Shown here: positions 1 to 7,435 of the stretch, in pieces
Numbering within the stretch: position 1 is the first letter of the stretch
Layout: each line of letters begins with the position of its first letter
Source: Anaerolineales bacterium
GTDB taxonomy: Bacteria; Chloroflexota; Anaerolineae; Anaerolineales; Anaerolineaceae
Reading direction: 5' to 3'
Assembly: GCA_020060485.1 (NCBI GenBank)
Contig: JAGVAB010000123.1
Location: 1-26,131 of the forward strand
Length of the DNA: 26,131 bases
Made by a program: the position numbers and the translations under genes
Notes under the pieces: model-generated
Database searches by the model: none
Seen by the model: only the letters and a program-made list of their open reading frames with translations
Told to the model about the DNA's origin: nothing

Positions 1-83
1 CTTGTTTCAATAAGCGCCAACTTCTCAAACAGCGTTTCCCCAATTATCAGGCTCATGTTTTTCAGTTCATATAAGCCCATCAT
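1..83 (-). CDS. N-terminal fragment of an unrecognised protein (cut by window edge)
   Basis: An open minus-strand frame starts with two consecutive ATG codons at 83 and 80 and runs off the left edge. It encodes about 27 residues beginning MMGLYELKNMSLIIGETLF. A GGGAG stretch lies about 8 bases upstream of the ATG pair, which is acceptable as a ribosome site. The residues have ordinary amphipathic character but too little is present to name a family. It would be transcribed away from the acyl-CoA synthetase gene, so the 97 bases between them would hold divergent promoters. I did not find a convincing -35/-10 pair there. The fragment is short enough that it could be chance. Confidence 0.4.
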   Translation of the reverse strand, partial: MMGLYELKNMSLIIGETLFEKLALIET

Positions 84-180
84 TTAGCCACTCCCGGCGT
101 TTTCTTCTGGTGTATTATCATCAAGCTTGCGGTAAAATTAGTTCCAATGCCTTCCATCCATCTACCCCGGAGGTAAATGA

Positions 181-2286
181 ATGCAGTCTGACCTTGCCCC
201 CTTTTTCTCTCCCCGTGGCGTTGCAATTATTGGCGCCTCCTCAAATCCCAATAAATTAAGTTACGGCATTTTCAAAAATTTAACATCCTATGGCTTTCAA
301 GGCCAGGTTTACCCGGTCAACCCAAATGCAGGACAAATACTCGGGTTGACGTGTTATCCAGATATTGCCAGTGTGCCCGACCCGGTGGATCTCGCAGTCA
401 TCGCACTTCCTGCTCCGCTGGTCAAGGAAGTCATCAAGGACATCGGTCAACGCGGCATCAAAGCTGCCATCATCATTTCCGGTGGATTCAAGGAAGTTGG
501 TGGCGAAGGTGTCAGCCTTGAAAACGAAATCCTTGAAATCGCACAGCATTTTGGTATGCGTTTGATCGGCCCAAATTGTGTCGGTACAGTGGATTTATTT
601 ACTGGCCTTAACACCACCTTCATCGATGGTATGCCTCAAAAAGGTGGCATCGGGTTCCTCTCTCAATCTGGTGCGGTATTGGGCGGCGTTGTCAGCCTTT
701 TTATCGACAAGAAAGTTGGCTTTTCGCATCTGGTCAGTCTCGGCAACGAAGCGGACGTGACAGAAACGGATGTCATAGCCTACCTCGCCGACGATCCCAA
801 TGTGAATGTGATTGCCGCCTACGTTGAAGCAATTCGCGACGGCCAAAAATTCATCGAGGTTGCCCGCCAGGTGTCACGCAAGAAGCCCATCGTGCTCCTC
901 AAAGCTGGACGTACCGATGCCGGGGCACGCGCTGTTTCTTCCCATACCGGTTCCATTGCTGGCAGCATGGCCGCCTATAATGCCGCTTTTTCCCAAACCG
1001 GGATCATCGAAGCCAACTCGCTGGCCGAACTATTCGAAATCGCCATCGCCCTAGATTATCAGCCCGCCCCTCAAGGCCGCAGAACAGTATTGCTGACCAA
1101 CTCCGGCGGACCTGCCGCCCTGGCCTCTGACGCGCTGGCTTTCAATGGTCTGGCACTGGAAGACCTCGCTGCCGATACAAAGGCAGCCTTGCGCAAGCAG
1201 CTTAATCCCAGCGCCCAGGTGAGCAACCCTGTAGACATGCTCGGCGGAGCGGCACCTGAAGATTATGGCATGGCACTTAAACAATTGCTGGCCGACGACC
1301 AGGTCGACAGCGTAATTACCATCCTGGTGCCTACTTCGCTGATTGACCCTGCCGATATCGCCAACCAGATCGTGCAAGCATCCCGGAATGTGACCAAACC
1401 CGTCTTAACCTGCTTCATTGGTGACCAGGTAGTCTCAGAGGCGCGCAAAGTGCTGCATGATCACCTCATCCCCATGTACACCTACCCTGAAAGTGCAGCC
1501 CGGGTGATGAGCGCCATGTATCATTACCAGCATTGGCGGTTAAACGAAGAGTTCGATGAAACCAGTCCTGTGCAGGTTGACTACCAAACAGCGGCCAGTG
1601 TCCTGACACAGAACAAACACCAATCCGCTCTGGGAGAAGCCCAAACTCGTCCACTCCTGAAAGCGTATGGCATTTCCATCATACAAGGTCAGGTGGTGCA
1701 TTCGGCCGCCGAAGCCGCCGATGCCGCCGCAATGATTGGGAAACCGGTTGTACTCAAGATCGTCTCCCCTGACATTTTGCACAAATCTGATGTGGGTGGT
1801 ATCACCCTGAATTTGAACACGCCAGCAGAAGCTGCATTGGCTTATGAAGCTATGCTTTCAAAGATCAAAGCCAACCTGCCCGAGGCAAAACTGGAGGGCG
1901 CATTGATCGAGGAGATGGCCCCCAAAGGCAGCGAAGTCATTATCGGTATGCGCCGCGACCCTAATTTCGGCCCGTTAATGATGTTCGGCATGGGCGGGAT
2001 TTATGTGGAGTTGTTCAAGGACGTTGCCTTCCGGGTGGCACCCTTTGGCCGCTCCCAGGCCCGCAGCATGATCTCGGAAACCAAAGCCGGCACCCTGCTT
2101 TCTGGTTATCGCGGCCAACCCAAAGCAGACTTGGAAGCCGTAGTAGATGTCATCCTCAGATTGAGCCAGCTTGCCCTCGATTTTCCTGAGATTCAGGAAA
2201 TCGAGATTAACCCCCTCTCCATCGGCCTGGAAGGCCAGGGTGCTGTGGCCCTGGATGGCCGCGTGATCCTTGAAGAAAAGGAATGA
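181..2286 (+). CDS. Acetate/acyl-CoA ligase, ADP-forming, fused alpha-beta subunits
   Basis: This enzyme makes ATP from acyl-CoA, ADP and phosphate, releasing the free acid and CoA (substrate-level phosphorylation in the cytoplasm). The 701 residues fit the single-chain alpha-beta form. The N-terminal CoA-binding Rossmann region (about 10-130) has GASSNPNKLSYG near 18 and GPNCVGTVD near 130. A succinyl-CoA-ligase-like domain follows, with SQSGAVLGG near 161 and the phospho-histidine loop SSHTGSIAGS (His255). The C-terminal ATP-grasp domain (about 485-700) has ILHKSDVGG (His534, the second relay histidine) and EIEINPLS near 673. The start is fixed by GGAGGT at 169-174, six bases before the ATG. 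The iorA start lies two bases after the stop, so it is the first gene of an operon with iorAB. That context suggests aryl-acetyl-CoA as substrate (inference); acetyl-CoA or branched acyl-CoA are alternatives. Confidence 0.93.
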   Translation: MQSDLAPFFSPRGVAIIGASSNPNKLSYGIFKNLTSYGFQGQVYPVNPNAGQILGLTCYPDIASVPDPVDLAVIALPAPLVKEVIKDIGQRGIKAAIIISGGFKEVGGEGVSLENEILEIAQHFGMRLIGPNCVGTVDLFTGLNTTFIDGMPQKGGIGFLSQSGAVLGGVVSLFIDKKVGFSHLVSLGNEADVTETDVIAYLADDPNVNVIAAYVEAIRDGQKFIEVARQVSRKKPIVLLKAGRTDAGARAVSSHTGSIAGSMAAYNAAFSQTGIIEANSLAELFEIAIALDYQPAPQGRRTVLLTNSGGPAALASDALAFNGLALEDLAADTKAALRKQLNPSAQVSNPVDMLGGAAPEDYGMALKQLLADDQVDSVITILVPTSLIDPADIANQIVQASRNVTKPVLTCFIGDQVVSEARKVLHDHLIPMYTYPESAARVMSAMYHYQHWRLNEEFDETSPVQVDYQTAASVLTQNKHQSALGEAQTRPLLKAYGISIIQGQVVHSAAEAADAAAMIGKPVVLKIVSPDILHKSDVGGITLNLNTPAEAALAYEAMLSKIKANLPEAKLEGALIEEMAPKGSEVIIGMRRDPNFGPLMMFGMGGIYVELFKDVAFRVAPFGRSQARSMISETKAGTLLSGYRGQPKADLEAVVDVILRLSQLALDFPEIQEIEINPLSIGLEGQGAVALDGRVILEEKE

Positions 2287-2288
2287 AC

Positions 2289-4145
2289 ATGAAAAGACTG
2301 CTCTCTGGCAATGAAGCTGTGGCCCAAGGGGCTTGGGAGGCCAGTGTCAAGGTCGCATCAGCCTATCCCGGCACACCCAGCACCGAGATATTGGAAACGC
2401 TGGCACCATATCCTCACGTGTACGCAGAATGGGCGCCCAATGAAAAAGTTGCCCTGGATACCGCCATCGGCGCAGCCTACGCTGGTCGCCGGGCGCTTTC
2501 AACCATGAAGCATGTCGGGGTTAATGTGGCTGCCGATTCACTTTTCTACGCCGCCATGACTGGCATTGAAGCCGGACTGGTGATCGTTTCTGCCGATGAC
2601 CCTTCCATGCATTCCTCGCAAAACGAACAGGACAACCGTCAGTTCGCCCGCTTTACCCGTATTCCCTGCCTGGACCCCGCCGACAGTCAGGAAGCAAAAG
2701 ACATGACCATAGCCGCCTTTACCCTGAGCGAACAATTTGATACACCTGTCATGCTGCGCATGACCACCCGCGTCTGCCACACCAGCAGTCCGGTGGAAGT
2801 CTCTCCCGACCAGCAGCCCCATCCAGCCATACCTGAAACCTATCCCCGCAATCCCGCCAAATACGTGATGATCCCGGCCAATGCCCGCGTTCACCACCCA
2901 ATCATTGAGGAGCGCATCCGCAAGCTTGCCGAGTACGCCGAAACTTCGCCTCTTAACCAGATTGAAATGCGATCCCCCACTCTGGGCATCATCACCGCCG
3001 GAATAGCCTACCAATATGCACGGGAAGTCTTCCCTGAAGCATCAATCCTGAAATTGGGGATGGTATACCCGTTGCCCCAAAAACTGATCCAGGAATTTGC
3101 CAGCCAGGTCAAAACGCTCATTGTTCTTGAAGAATTGGATCCATTCATCGAAGAACAAGTGCGTTTGATGGGTATTTCGATTTTTTCTCCGGCTGAACAG
3201 GACAAGCCCTACTACTCAGGCGCCAAGACAATCTTTCCCCTATGTGGAGAACTTGACCCGCTGGTTGTGCGCCAAGCCGCGGTCTCAGCAGGTCTCCTGC
3301 AGCCATCCCTTGGTGAGCTTCGCTCTCCTGCGCAGCTCGAAATGCCCAACCGGCCGCCTGTTCTCTGCCCGGGCTGCCCGCATCGGGCCATCTTTTACAA
3401 CCTGCACAAATTGAAATGGCCGGTAGCCGGAGACATTGGCTGCTACACTCTGGGGGTTGTTCCTCCGCTGAGTTCAATTCACACCTGCGGCTGCATGGGC
3501 GCCGGAATTGCTGTGGCTCATGGCGCTGCTGTTGCTGGTGATAGCGAGCAGCACGTGGCGGTGATTGGCGACTCAACTTTCTTTCACACCGGCATTCCCG
3601 CTCTGATGAATGTAGCCTACAACCAGAGCAACGTCATCACCATCATCATGGACAACCGCATCACCGGCATGACCGGTCACCAGCACAACCCCGGTACCGG
3701 CAAAACCCTTCAACAAAAAGACACTATCGAAGTGGATATCGAGGCTATGGTGCGCGCCATGGGCATCCGGGAAGTGAAAACCGTCAGCGCCTTTGAAGTC
3801 AAGGAAATCTCCCAAACTCTCAAAGCCTGGAAAGATTTGGGAAGGCCTGCCGTTCTCATTACCAAAGGCGATTGTGCCTTGCTGCCGGATGCCCGCAAAC
3901 GCTGGATGCCCTTGCGCGTCGACAGCGACAAATGCATCGGCTGCGACATTTGCATCCGCACCGGCTGCCCAGCCTTGCGCAAATCCGACAAACAACACGA
4001 AAAAACCGGCCGTCGCTTGACCGAGATTGACCGGTTGCAATGCACTGGCTGTGAAGTCTGCGCCCAGGTCTGCCCACAAAACGCCATATTATTTCGCAAG
4101 CAAATCCTTGCCGAAGGCAACCCGGAACAGGAGGTTACACTGTGA
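2289..4145 (+). CDS. iorA: Indolepyruvate:ferredoxin oxidoreductase, alpha subunit
   Basis: This is the large, catalytic subunit of the oxygen-sensitive enzyme that oxidatively decarboxylates aryl-pyruvates (from Trp, Phe, Tyr) to aryl-acetyl-CoA while reducing ferredoxin. The order of parts is typical: an N-terminal pyrimidine-binding domain starting MKRLLSGNEAVAQGAWEA with AYPGTPSTE; a CPGCPHR motif mid-protein; a TPP/Mg domain with GDSTFFHTG followed by DNRITGMTGHQ. The C-terminus carries two ferredoxin clusters, CIGCDICIRTGCP (Cys549, 552, 555, 560) and CTGCEVCAQVCP (Cys585, 588, 591, 595). An in-frame ATG at 2283 overlaps the upstream stop. The ATG at 2289 is preferred because AAGGA (2278-2282) sits six bases before it and the family normally begins MKRLLSGNEA. 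At 618 residues it is full length. Confidence 0.95.
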   Translation: MKRLLSGNEAVAQGAWEASVKVASAYPGTPSTEILETLAPYPHVYAEWAPNEKVALDTAIGAAYAGRRALSTMKHVGVNVAADSLFYAAMTGIEAGLVIVSADDPSMHSSQNEQDNRQFARFTRIPCLDPADSQEAKDMTIAAFTLSEQFDTPVMLRMTTRVCHTSSPVEVSPDQQPHPAIPETYPRNPAKYVMIPANARVHHPIIEERIRKLAEYAETSPLNQIEMRSPTLGIITAGIAYQYAREVFPEASILKLGMVYPLPQKLIQEFASQVKTLIVLEELDPFIEEQVRLMGISIFSPAEQDKPYYSGAKTIFPLCGELDPLVVRQAAVSAGLLQPSLGELRSPAQLEMPNRPPVLCPGCPHRAIFYNLHKLKWPVAGDIGCYTLGVVPPLSSIHTCGCMGAGIAVAHGAAVAGDSEQHVAVIGDSTFFHTGIPALMNVAYNQSNVITIIMDNRITGMTGHQHNPGTGKTLQQKDTIEVDIEAMVRAMGIREVKTVSAFEVKEISQTLKAWKDLGRPAVLITKGDCALLPDARKRWMPLRVDSDKCIGCDICIRTGCPALRKSDKQHEKTGRRLTEIDRLQCTGCEVCAQVCPQNAILFRKQILAEGNPEQEVTL

Positions 4146-4765
4146 TGCAGCCCCATGCAGCTTTTATAAACCCTTCAGCCCTCAATTTTCTTCTGGTAGG
4201 TGTCGGTGGTCAGGGAACCATCCTGGCCAGCAATGTGCTCGCCGAAGTGGGCATGAACCTGGGTTTTGATGTTAAACAAGCCGAAGTGCACGGCATGTCC
4301 CAGCGCGGCGGGAGTGTCACATCCCAGGTACGCTGGGCGGAACAAGTTTTCTCTCCCATGATCTCCCGGGGCGAGGCCGATGTTTTGCTGGCCTTTGAAA
4401 TGTCCGAAGCAGTGCGCTTCATTCACCATGTCAAATCCTCCGGCTTGGTGCTGGTCAACAACCACGCCATCGTGCCGGTGACCGTCACTTCCGGAGCAAG
4501 CAGCTATCCCACGCAAGAAGACATCAACCAGACACTCTCTGGCTACACGAAACATTTGATCTGGCTTGACGGAGTTTCCATTGCCAGAGAAGCTGGAAAT
4601 GCCAAAGCCAGTAATGTGGTCATGCTGGGCGCTCTCTCAACCTGTTTTTCCTACCCCGCCGAGATCTGGCGTGAAACACTGGAGAAACGTGTTCCCGCCC
4701 GGCTGCTTGAGATCAACCTGAAAGCATTTGAGTCCGGTCGTGCAGCGATGGCCAGGCAGGATTAA
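4142..4765 (+). CDS. iorB: Indolepyruvate:ferredoxin oxidoreductase, beta subunit
   Basis: This is the small (gamma-domain type) subunit that pairs with IorA. The 207 residues open with a Rossmann-like glycine loop, LLVGVGGQGTILASNVLAE. The family signature VHGMSQRGGSVTSQVR follows, then GEADVLLAFEMSEAVR. Length matches IorB. Translation begins at GTG 4142, which overlaps the iorA stop, or at ATG 4145 directly after it; AGGAGG at 4129-4134 is 7 or 10 bases away, so either is possible. The overlap implies translational coupling and 1:1 production with IorA. With the upstream ADP-forming ligase this completes a peptide-fermentation route. Substrate specificity is inferred from family, not from residues. 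Confidence 0.93.
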   Translation: MMQPHAAFINPSALNFLLVGVGGQGTILASNVLAEVGMNLGFDVKQAEVHGMSQRGGSVTSQVRWAEQVFSPMISRGEADVLLAFEMSEAVRFIHHVKSSGLVLVNNHAIVPVTVTSGASSYPTQEDINQTLSGYTKHLIWLDGVSIAREAGNAKASNVVMLGALSTCFSYPAEIWRETLEKRVPARLLEINLKAFESGRAAMARQD

Positions 4766-4791
4766 CTACTTAACAACATGCCTGGAACGGC

Positions 4792-4796
4792 AAGGA
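4792..4796 (+). promoter_or_regulatory. Ribosome binding site deciding the PAS-protein start
   Basis: AAGGA lies six bases before the ATG at 4803. It is too close (zero spacing) to the in-frame ATG at 4797, so 4803 is the likely start and the much earlier in-frame ATG at 4728, inside iorB, is not used. Confidence 0.6.
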
Positions 4797-4802
4797 ATGA
4801 AA

Positions 4803-5129
4803 ATGAACTGGTCAAAAGAATTGGATGCCGTGATCACTGTATGTGACACACAAGGTATCATCCTTGAAATGAATGACAAATCCATTCTGTACTTTGCGAA
4901 ATACGGCGGAGCAGAACTGATCGGAAAAAACCTTCTGGACTGCCACCCCGAACCGTCAAAATCCATGCTGCGCATGATGATGCAGAAACAGCAAAAAAAC
5001 ACCTACCTTGTTGAAAATAACGGGCTCCAAAAACTCATTTCCCAACAGCCTTGGTTTCAGGATGGCGAATACCGCGGTTTTATTGAAATCCAAATCGAAT
5101 TGGCAGGTCCGATTGCCGTGGAAAAATGA
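4803..5129 (+). CDS. Single-domain PAS protein
   Basis: A 108-residue protein that is essentially one PAS fold with no output domain. Its sequence follows the PAS pattern often fused to DUF438 or hemerythrin-like modules: VCDTQGIILEMND, then GGAELIGKNLLDCHPEPS, then a final strand region ending PWFQDGEYRGFIEIQIEL. No membrane segment or signal peptide is visible. It lies 37 bases after iorB on the same strand, so it is probably read from the same transcript. A redox- or ligand-sensing or protein-docking role linked to amino-acid fermentation is conceivable, but no cofactor-binding residue identifies a ligand. The family assignment is from pattern recognition of the PAS core. Confidence 0.75.
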   Translation: MNWSKELDAVITVCDTQGIILEMNDKSILYFAKYGGAELIGKNLLDCHPEPSKSMLRMMMQKQQKNTYLVENNGLQKLISQQPWFQDGEYRGFIEIQIELAGPIAVEK

Positions 5130-5239
5130 TTTCGATCATTGGCCTCGACCCGCAATAGGCGCACATGACTTTTTACGCTATACTTTTAATGCATACAAAA
5201 CTCGTAACCCGTACACATGGATATCATCTTTTTTTCCTT

Positions 5240-5245
5240 AGGAGG
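5240..5245 (+). promoter_or_regulatory. Ribosome binding site for the HhH membrane protein
   Basis: AGGAGG is four bases from the ATG at 5250. It places the start there rather than at the in-frame ATG at 5217, which has no such site. The 120 bases before it (5130-5249) contain a TATACT at 5179-5184 that could be a -10 element, but no matching -35 was found. Confidence 0.55.
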
Positions 5246-5249
5246 GCCC

Positions 5250-5744
5250 ATGTTTCGAAGATTGAGAAATATCATACTTTTTGGCAGTGGCACCGTGGCT
5301 GCCATACTGGCACTATACCTGCTTAAACAACGAAATCTCCCTCAAAATCAGGCAGCCAGATTGAGTACCGAGATCAAGGTAGATGAGGTCAAGTCTGAAC
5401 CATCCACCCCTCTGGAGAAGGTAAGTCTGCCCCCACAAAGCCATTCACCCCGGAAAAATTCCTCTCCCAACCCAACACTCGCTGTTGAACAAAAAGATGA
5501 CTTGAAAAAAATTGAAGGTATCGGCCCAAAAACAGCCGAAATCCTTGCCCAAGCCGGCATCTCAAGTTTCAAGGCATTGTCATTGAAATCCCCAACCGAG
5601 ATCAAGGGAATCTTGCGCGCAGCTAATGGACGCGGCGTACCCGATACCTGGCCAGAGCAAGCCAGATTGGCAGCTGCCAGTGACTGGCAAGCTCTCGAAC
5701 AACTACAATCCCAACTGAAAGGCGGCTTGAAATCTTCGGCCTGA
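5250..5744 (+). CDS. Membrane-anchored helix-hairpin-helix protein, function unknown
   Basis: The 164 residues begin with MFRRLRN and one hydrophobic helix (about residues 8-27, ILFGSGTVAAILALYLL). A low-complexity charged/proline linker (about 35-85) follows, then a C-terminal helix-hairpin-helix region (about 90-155). The core LKKIEGIGPKTAEILAQAGI is the GxGxxxA-type hairpin seen in DUF4332-like proteins and at the ends of some ribosomal-protein L21 fusions. The helix probably anchors it in the inner membrane with the HhH domain in the cytoplasm, since HhH folds normally touch DNA or other proteins. No enzyme motif is present. It sits just before trmO, 11 bases apart, and may be co-transcribed. 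Confidence 0.7.
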   Translation: MFRRLRNIILFGSGTVAAILALYLLKQRNLPQNQAARLSTEIKVDEVKSEPSTPLEKVSLPPQSHSPRKNSSPNPTLAVEQKDDLKKIEGIGPKTAEILAQAGISSFKALSLKSPTEIKGILRAANGRGVPDTWPEQARLAAASDWQALEQLQSQLKGGLKSSA

Positions 5745-5755
5745 AACCACCATCC

Positions 5756-6187
5756 ATGCAGTTTACCCCTATCGGTTTCATCCACACGCCCTATCTAGAC
5801 AAGGCTCCCCGTCAACCTGTTCCAGACGAACCTGGCAATTTCCACATTGCCATGCTGCCGGAATGGGTAGAAGGGCTGTACCAACTGGACAAACATGCTT
5901 ACATCTACGTATTGTTCTGGCTTGACCGTCAAGATGAACCCATCGATATGCTCGTCACTCCTCATCACGATCAAGCCCAGCCAGTGGGATTCTTTGCCAG
6001 TCGCACTCCCAAGCGCCCTAACCCGATAGGATTAAGTCTTGTTCAACTCAAAAAGGTGGAAGACAATATCCTTTTCATCTCAGGCATCGACGCCCTGGAT
6101 GGCACACCAGTTCTCGATATCAAGCCCTATTTCCAAGGTCTGGATTCCATTTCAGCCAGCATTATCTCCGCCGAGGATTGCGCTTGA
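5756..6187 (+). CDS. trmO: tRNA N6-threonylcarbamoyladenosine-37 methyltransferase (TrmO/TsaA family)
   Basis: TsaA/TrmO (UPF0066) proteins methylate t6A37 of certain tRNAs using S-adenosylmethionine. The 143 residues start MQFTPIGFIHTPY and contain the hallmark FASRTPKRPNPIGLS (around 81-95), then GIDALDGTPVLDIKPY near the end. The protein stops soon after that, so it is the short single-domain form without the extra C-terminal domain of the E. coli protein. Whether short forms share the same tRNA substrate is less certain. Its stop overlaps the next gene's likely TTG start in a TTGA arrangement, pointing to coupled translation with the phosphoesterase-like gene. Confidence 0.85.
   Translation: MQFTPIGFIHTPYLDKAPRQPVPDEPGNFHIAMLPEWVEGLYQLDKHAYIYVLFWLDRQDEPIDMLVTPHHDQAQPVGFFASRTPKRPNPIGLSLVQLKKVEDNILFISGIDALDGTPVLDIKPYFQGLDSISASIISAEDCA
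6173..6177 (+). promoter_or_regulatory. Ribosome binding site supporting a TTG start at 6184
   Basis: GAGGA inside the end of trmO is six bases before TTG 6184 and directly abuts TTG 6178. The spacing favours 6184 as the start of the metallophosphoesterase-like gene. Confidence 0.5.
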
Positions 6188-7350
6188 TCCCCCTCAAAGA
6201 TTTCTCCAAACAAAAACACTTTCCGGGCACGCACGGCAATCCGTTTGATATTGCCCTCCACAAGCTGGAAGAGCTGGACGGTCTGCCCTTCCTGTATTTC
6301 CTCCTGATCGTTGTTCTCATTTCTTTTGGCGGCACACTGCTTTATCTGGTCAAGCGAACCTTCTTGCAAACCGGTTTGCTTCTTCTCTTCATCTTGCTTG
6401 ACTGGCTCTTGATCTTCTGGCTGCCCCACAAGAAACGTTCCTTTGGCCCGGTCAAACCTGCCGTTCTGCAATTAGCGATCGGTCGGAGCATCTTTGCCCT
6501 GGTCCCCCTGCCCCTGTGGGGTTTTCTGGCTCTGCAAACCCTGGGTACTGCGGCCATGGTCTATGGTTTTTGGGTTGAACCCTTCCAGGTGCGGGTAACA
6601 CATATGCAGCTTGCCAGTCCTAAGCTACCAAAAGGCACAGTCCTGAAAGTACTGCATCTCGGCGACCTGCATATGGAACGCCGCACCATCCGCGAAGAAC
6701 GTCTTCTCCTGGCCATTCAGCAACTGCAGCCGGATGTCATCCTCTTTTCGGGCGACATACTCAACCTTTCGTATTTGCATGATCCACTTGCATGGCAAGA
6801 AGCGCGTGCTGTGCTGCGGCAGCTTCATGCCCCGTTGGGCACTTTTTTGGTCAGCGGCAGCCCGGCAGTAGACCTGCCTGAGATCTTGCCTGGCTTGCTG
6901 AAGGACTTGCCTGTACACCTGTTGCACGACGAAATGGTCTTCCTTCCGGTGGGTTCCAGCCAAATCACACTGATTGGCACATACTGTTCCCATCGCCCCT
7001 TTGTAGATGGCCCGATCCTTGAGCAATTATGGGAAACTTTAAACATTCCCGATCAATTCAGCATCCTCCTGCATCATTCGCCAGATATCGCCCCGTTTGC
7101 TGCCAGGCTGGGCTTCGATCTCCAGCTCTCCGGCCACACCCACGGCGGCCAGGTTTGCCTGCCCTGGTACGGAGCGCTGTTCACTGCCTCCCTCTACGGA
7201 AAGCAATTTGAAGCAGGCCCTTATCACCTCAATTCCATGCTGTTGTACATCACCCGCGGCATCGGTCTGGAAGGCGCTGGCGCACCCCGCGTACGATTCC
7301 TCTGCCCGCCGGAGATCATTCTCTGGGAAATCACCTCTAGCGAAAACTAG
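6184..7350 (+). CDS. Membrane-attached metallophosphoesterase-like protein with degenerate active site
   Basis: About 388 residues. The first third has three hydrophobic segments (about 35-55, 62-80 and 101-131); the rest is a calcineurin-like phosphoesterase domain of the YkuE type. Metal-site motifs visible are LHLGDLH (161-163 region), LFSGDILN (190-191), LLHHSPD (about 297) and LSGHTHGGQV (317-321). The central GNHD/E motif expected after the second block is replaced by VSGSPAVD (about 224-230). The asparagine ligand and catalytic histidine are therefore absent, while everything around it is intact. YkuE relatives act on membrane-linked or extracytoplasmic phosphoesters. This one may be inactive, may have altered chemistry, or may belong to a variant subfamily. 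The TTG start at 6184 is chosen from the ribosome site; TTG 6178 is the alternative. Confidence 0.8.
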   Translation: MIPLKDFSKQKHFPGTHGNPFDIALHKLEELDGLPFLYFLLIVVLISFGGTLLYLVKRTFLQTGLLLLFILLDWLLIFWLPHKKRSFGPVKPAVLQLAIGRSIFALVPLPLWGFLALQTLGTAAMVYGFWVEPFQVRVTHMQLASPKLPKGTVLKVLHLGDLHMERRTIREERLLLAIQQLQPDVILFSGDILNLSYLHDPLAWQEARAVLRQLHAPLGTFLVSGSPAVDLPEILPGLLKDLPVHLLHDEMVFLPVGSSQITLIGTYCSHRPFVDGPILEQLWETLNIPDQFSILLHHSPDIAPFAARLGFDLQLSGHTHGGQVCLPWYGALFTASLYGKQFEAGPYHLNSMLLYITRGIGLEGAGAPRVRFLCPPEIILWEITSSEN

Positions 7351-7375
7351 ACTTGCTGCCTTTTCATCATTGAAA

Positions 7376-7405
7376 CAGACACCTGCAAATGGACGCAGGT
7401 GTCTG
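7376..7405. terminator. Hairpin between convergent genes (probable bidirectional terminator)
   Basis: CAGACACCTGC (7376-7386) and GCAGGTGTCTG (7395-7405) form a perfect 11-bp stem with an 8-base loop; an A-T pair outside extends it to 12. It lies between the stop codons of the phosphoesterase-like gene and the oppositely oriented alaS. Short T-containing tracts flank both sides, but no long T-run does. Placement makes shared termination the most likely role. Confidence 0.7.
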
Positions 7406-7435
7406 TGTATTTCATACATAAACATTAATGCAGGT

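Noticed and set aside
3573..4156. Long antisense open frames over iorA (and similar ones over acd, alaS and trmFO)
   Set aside because: They lie opposite well-identified genes with strong motifs and lack ribosome sites; they follow from codon usage on the coding strand.
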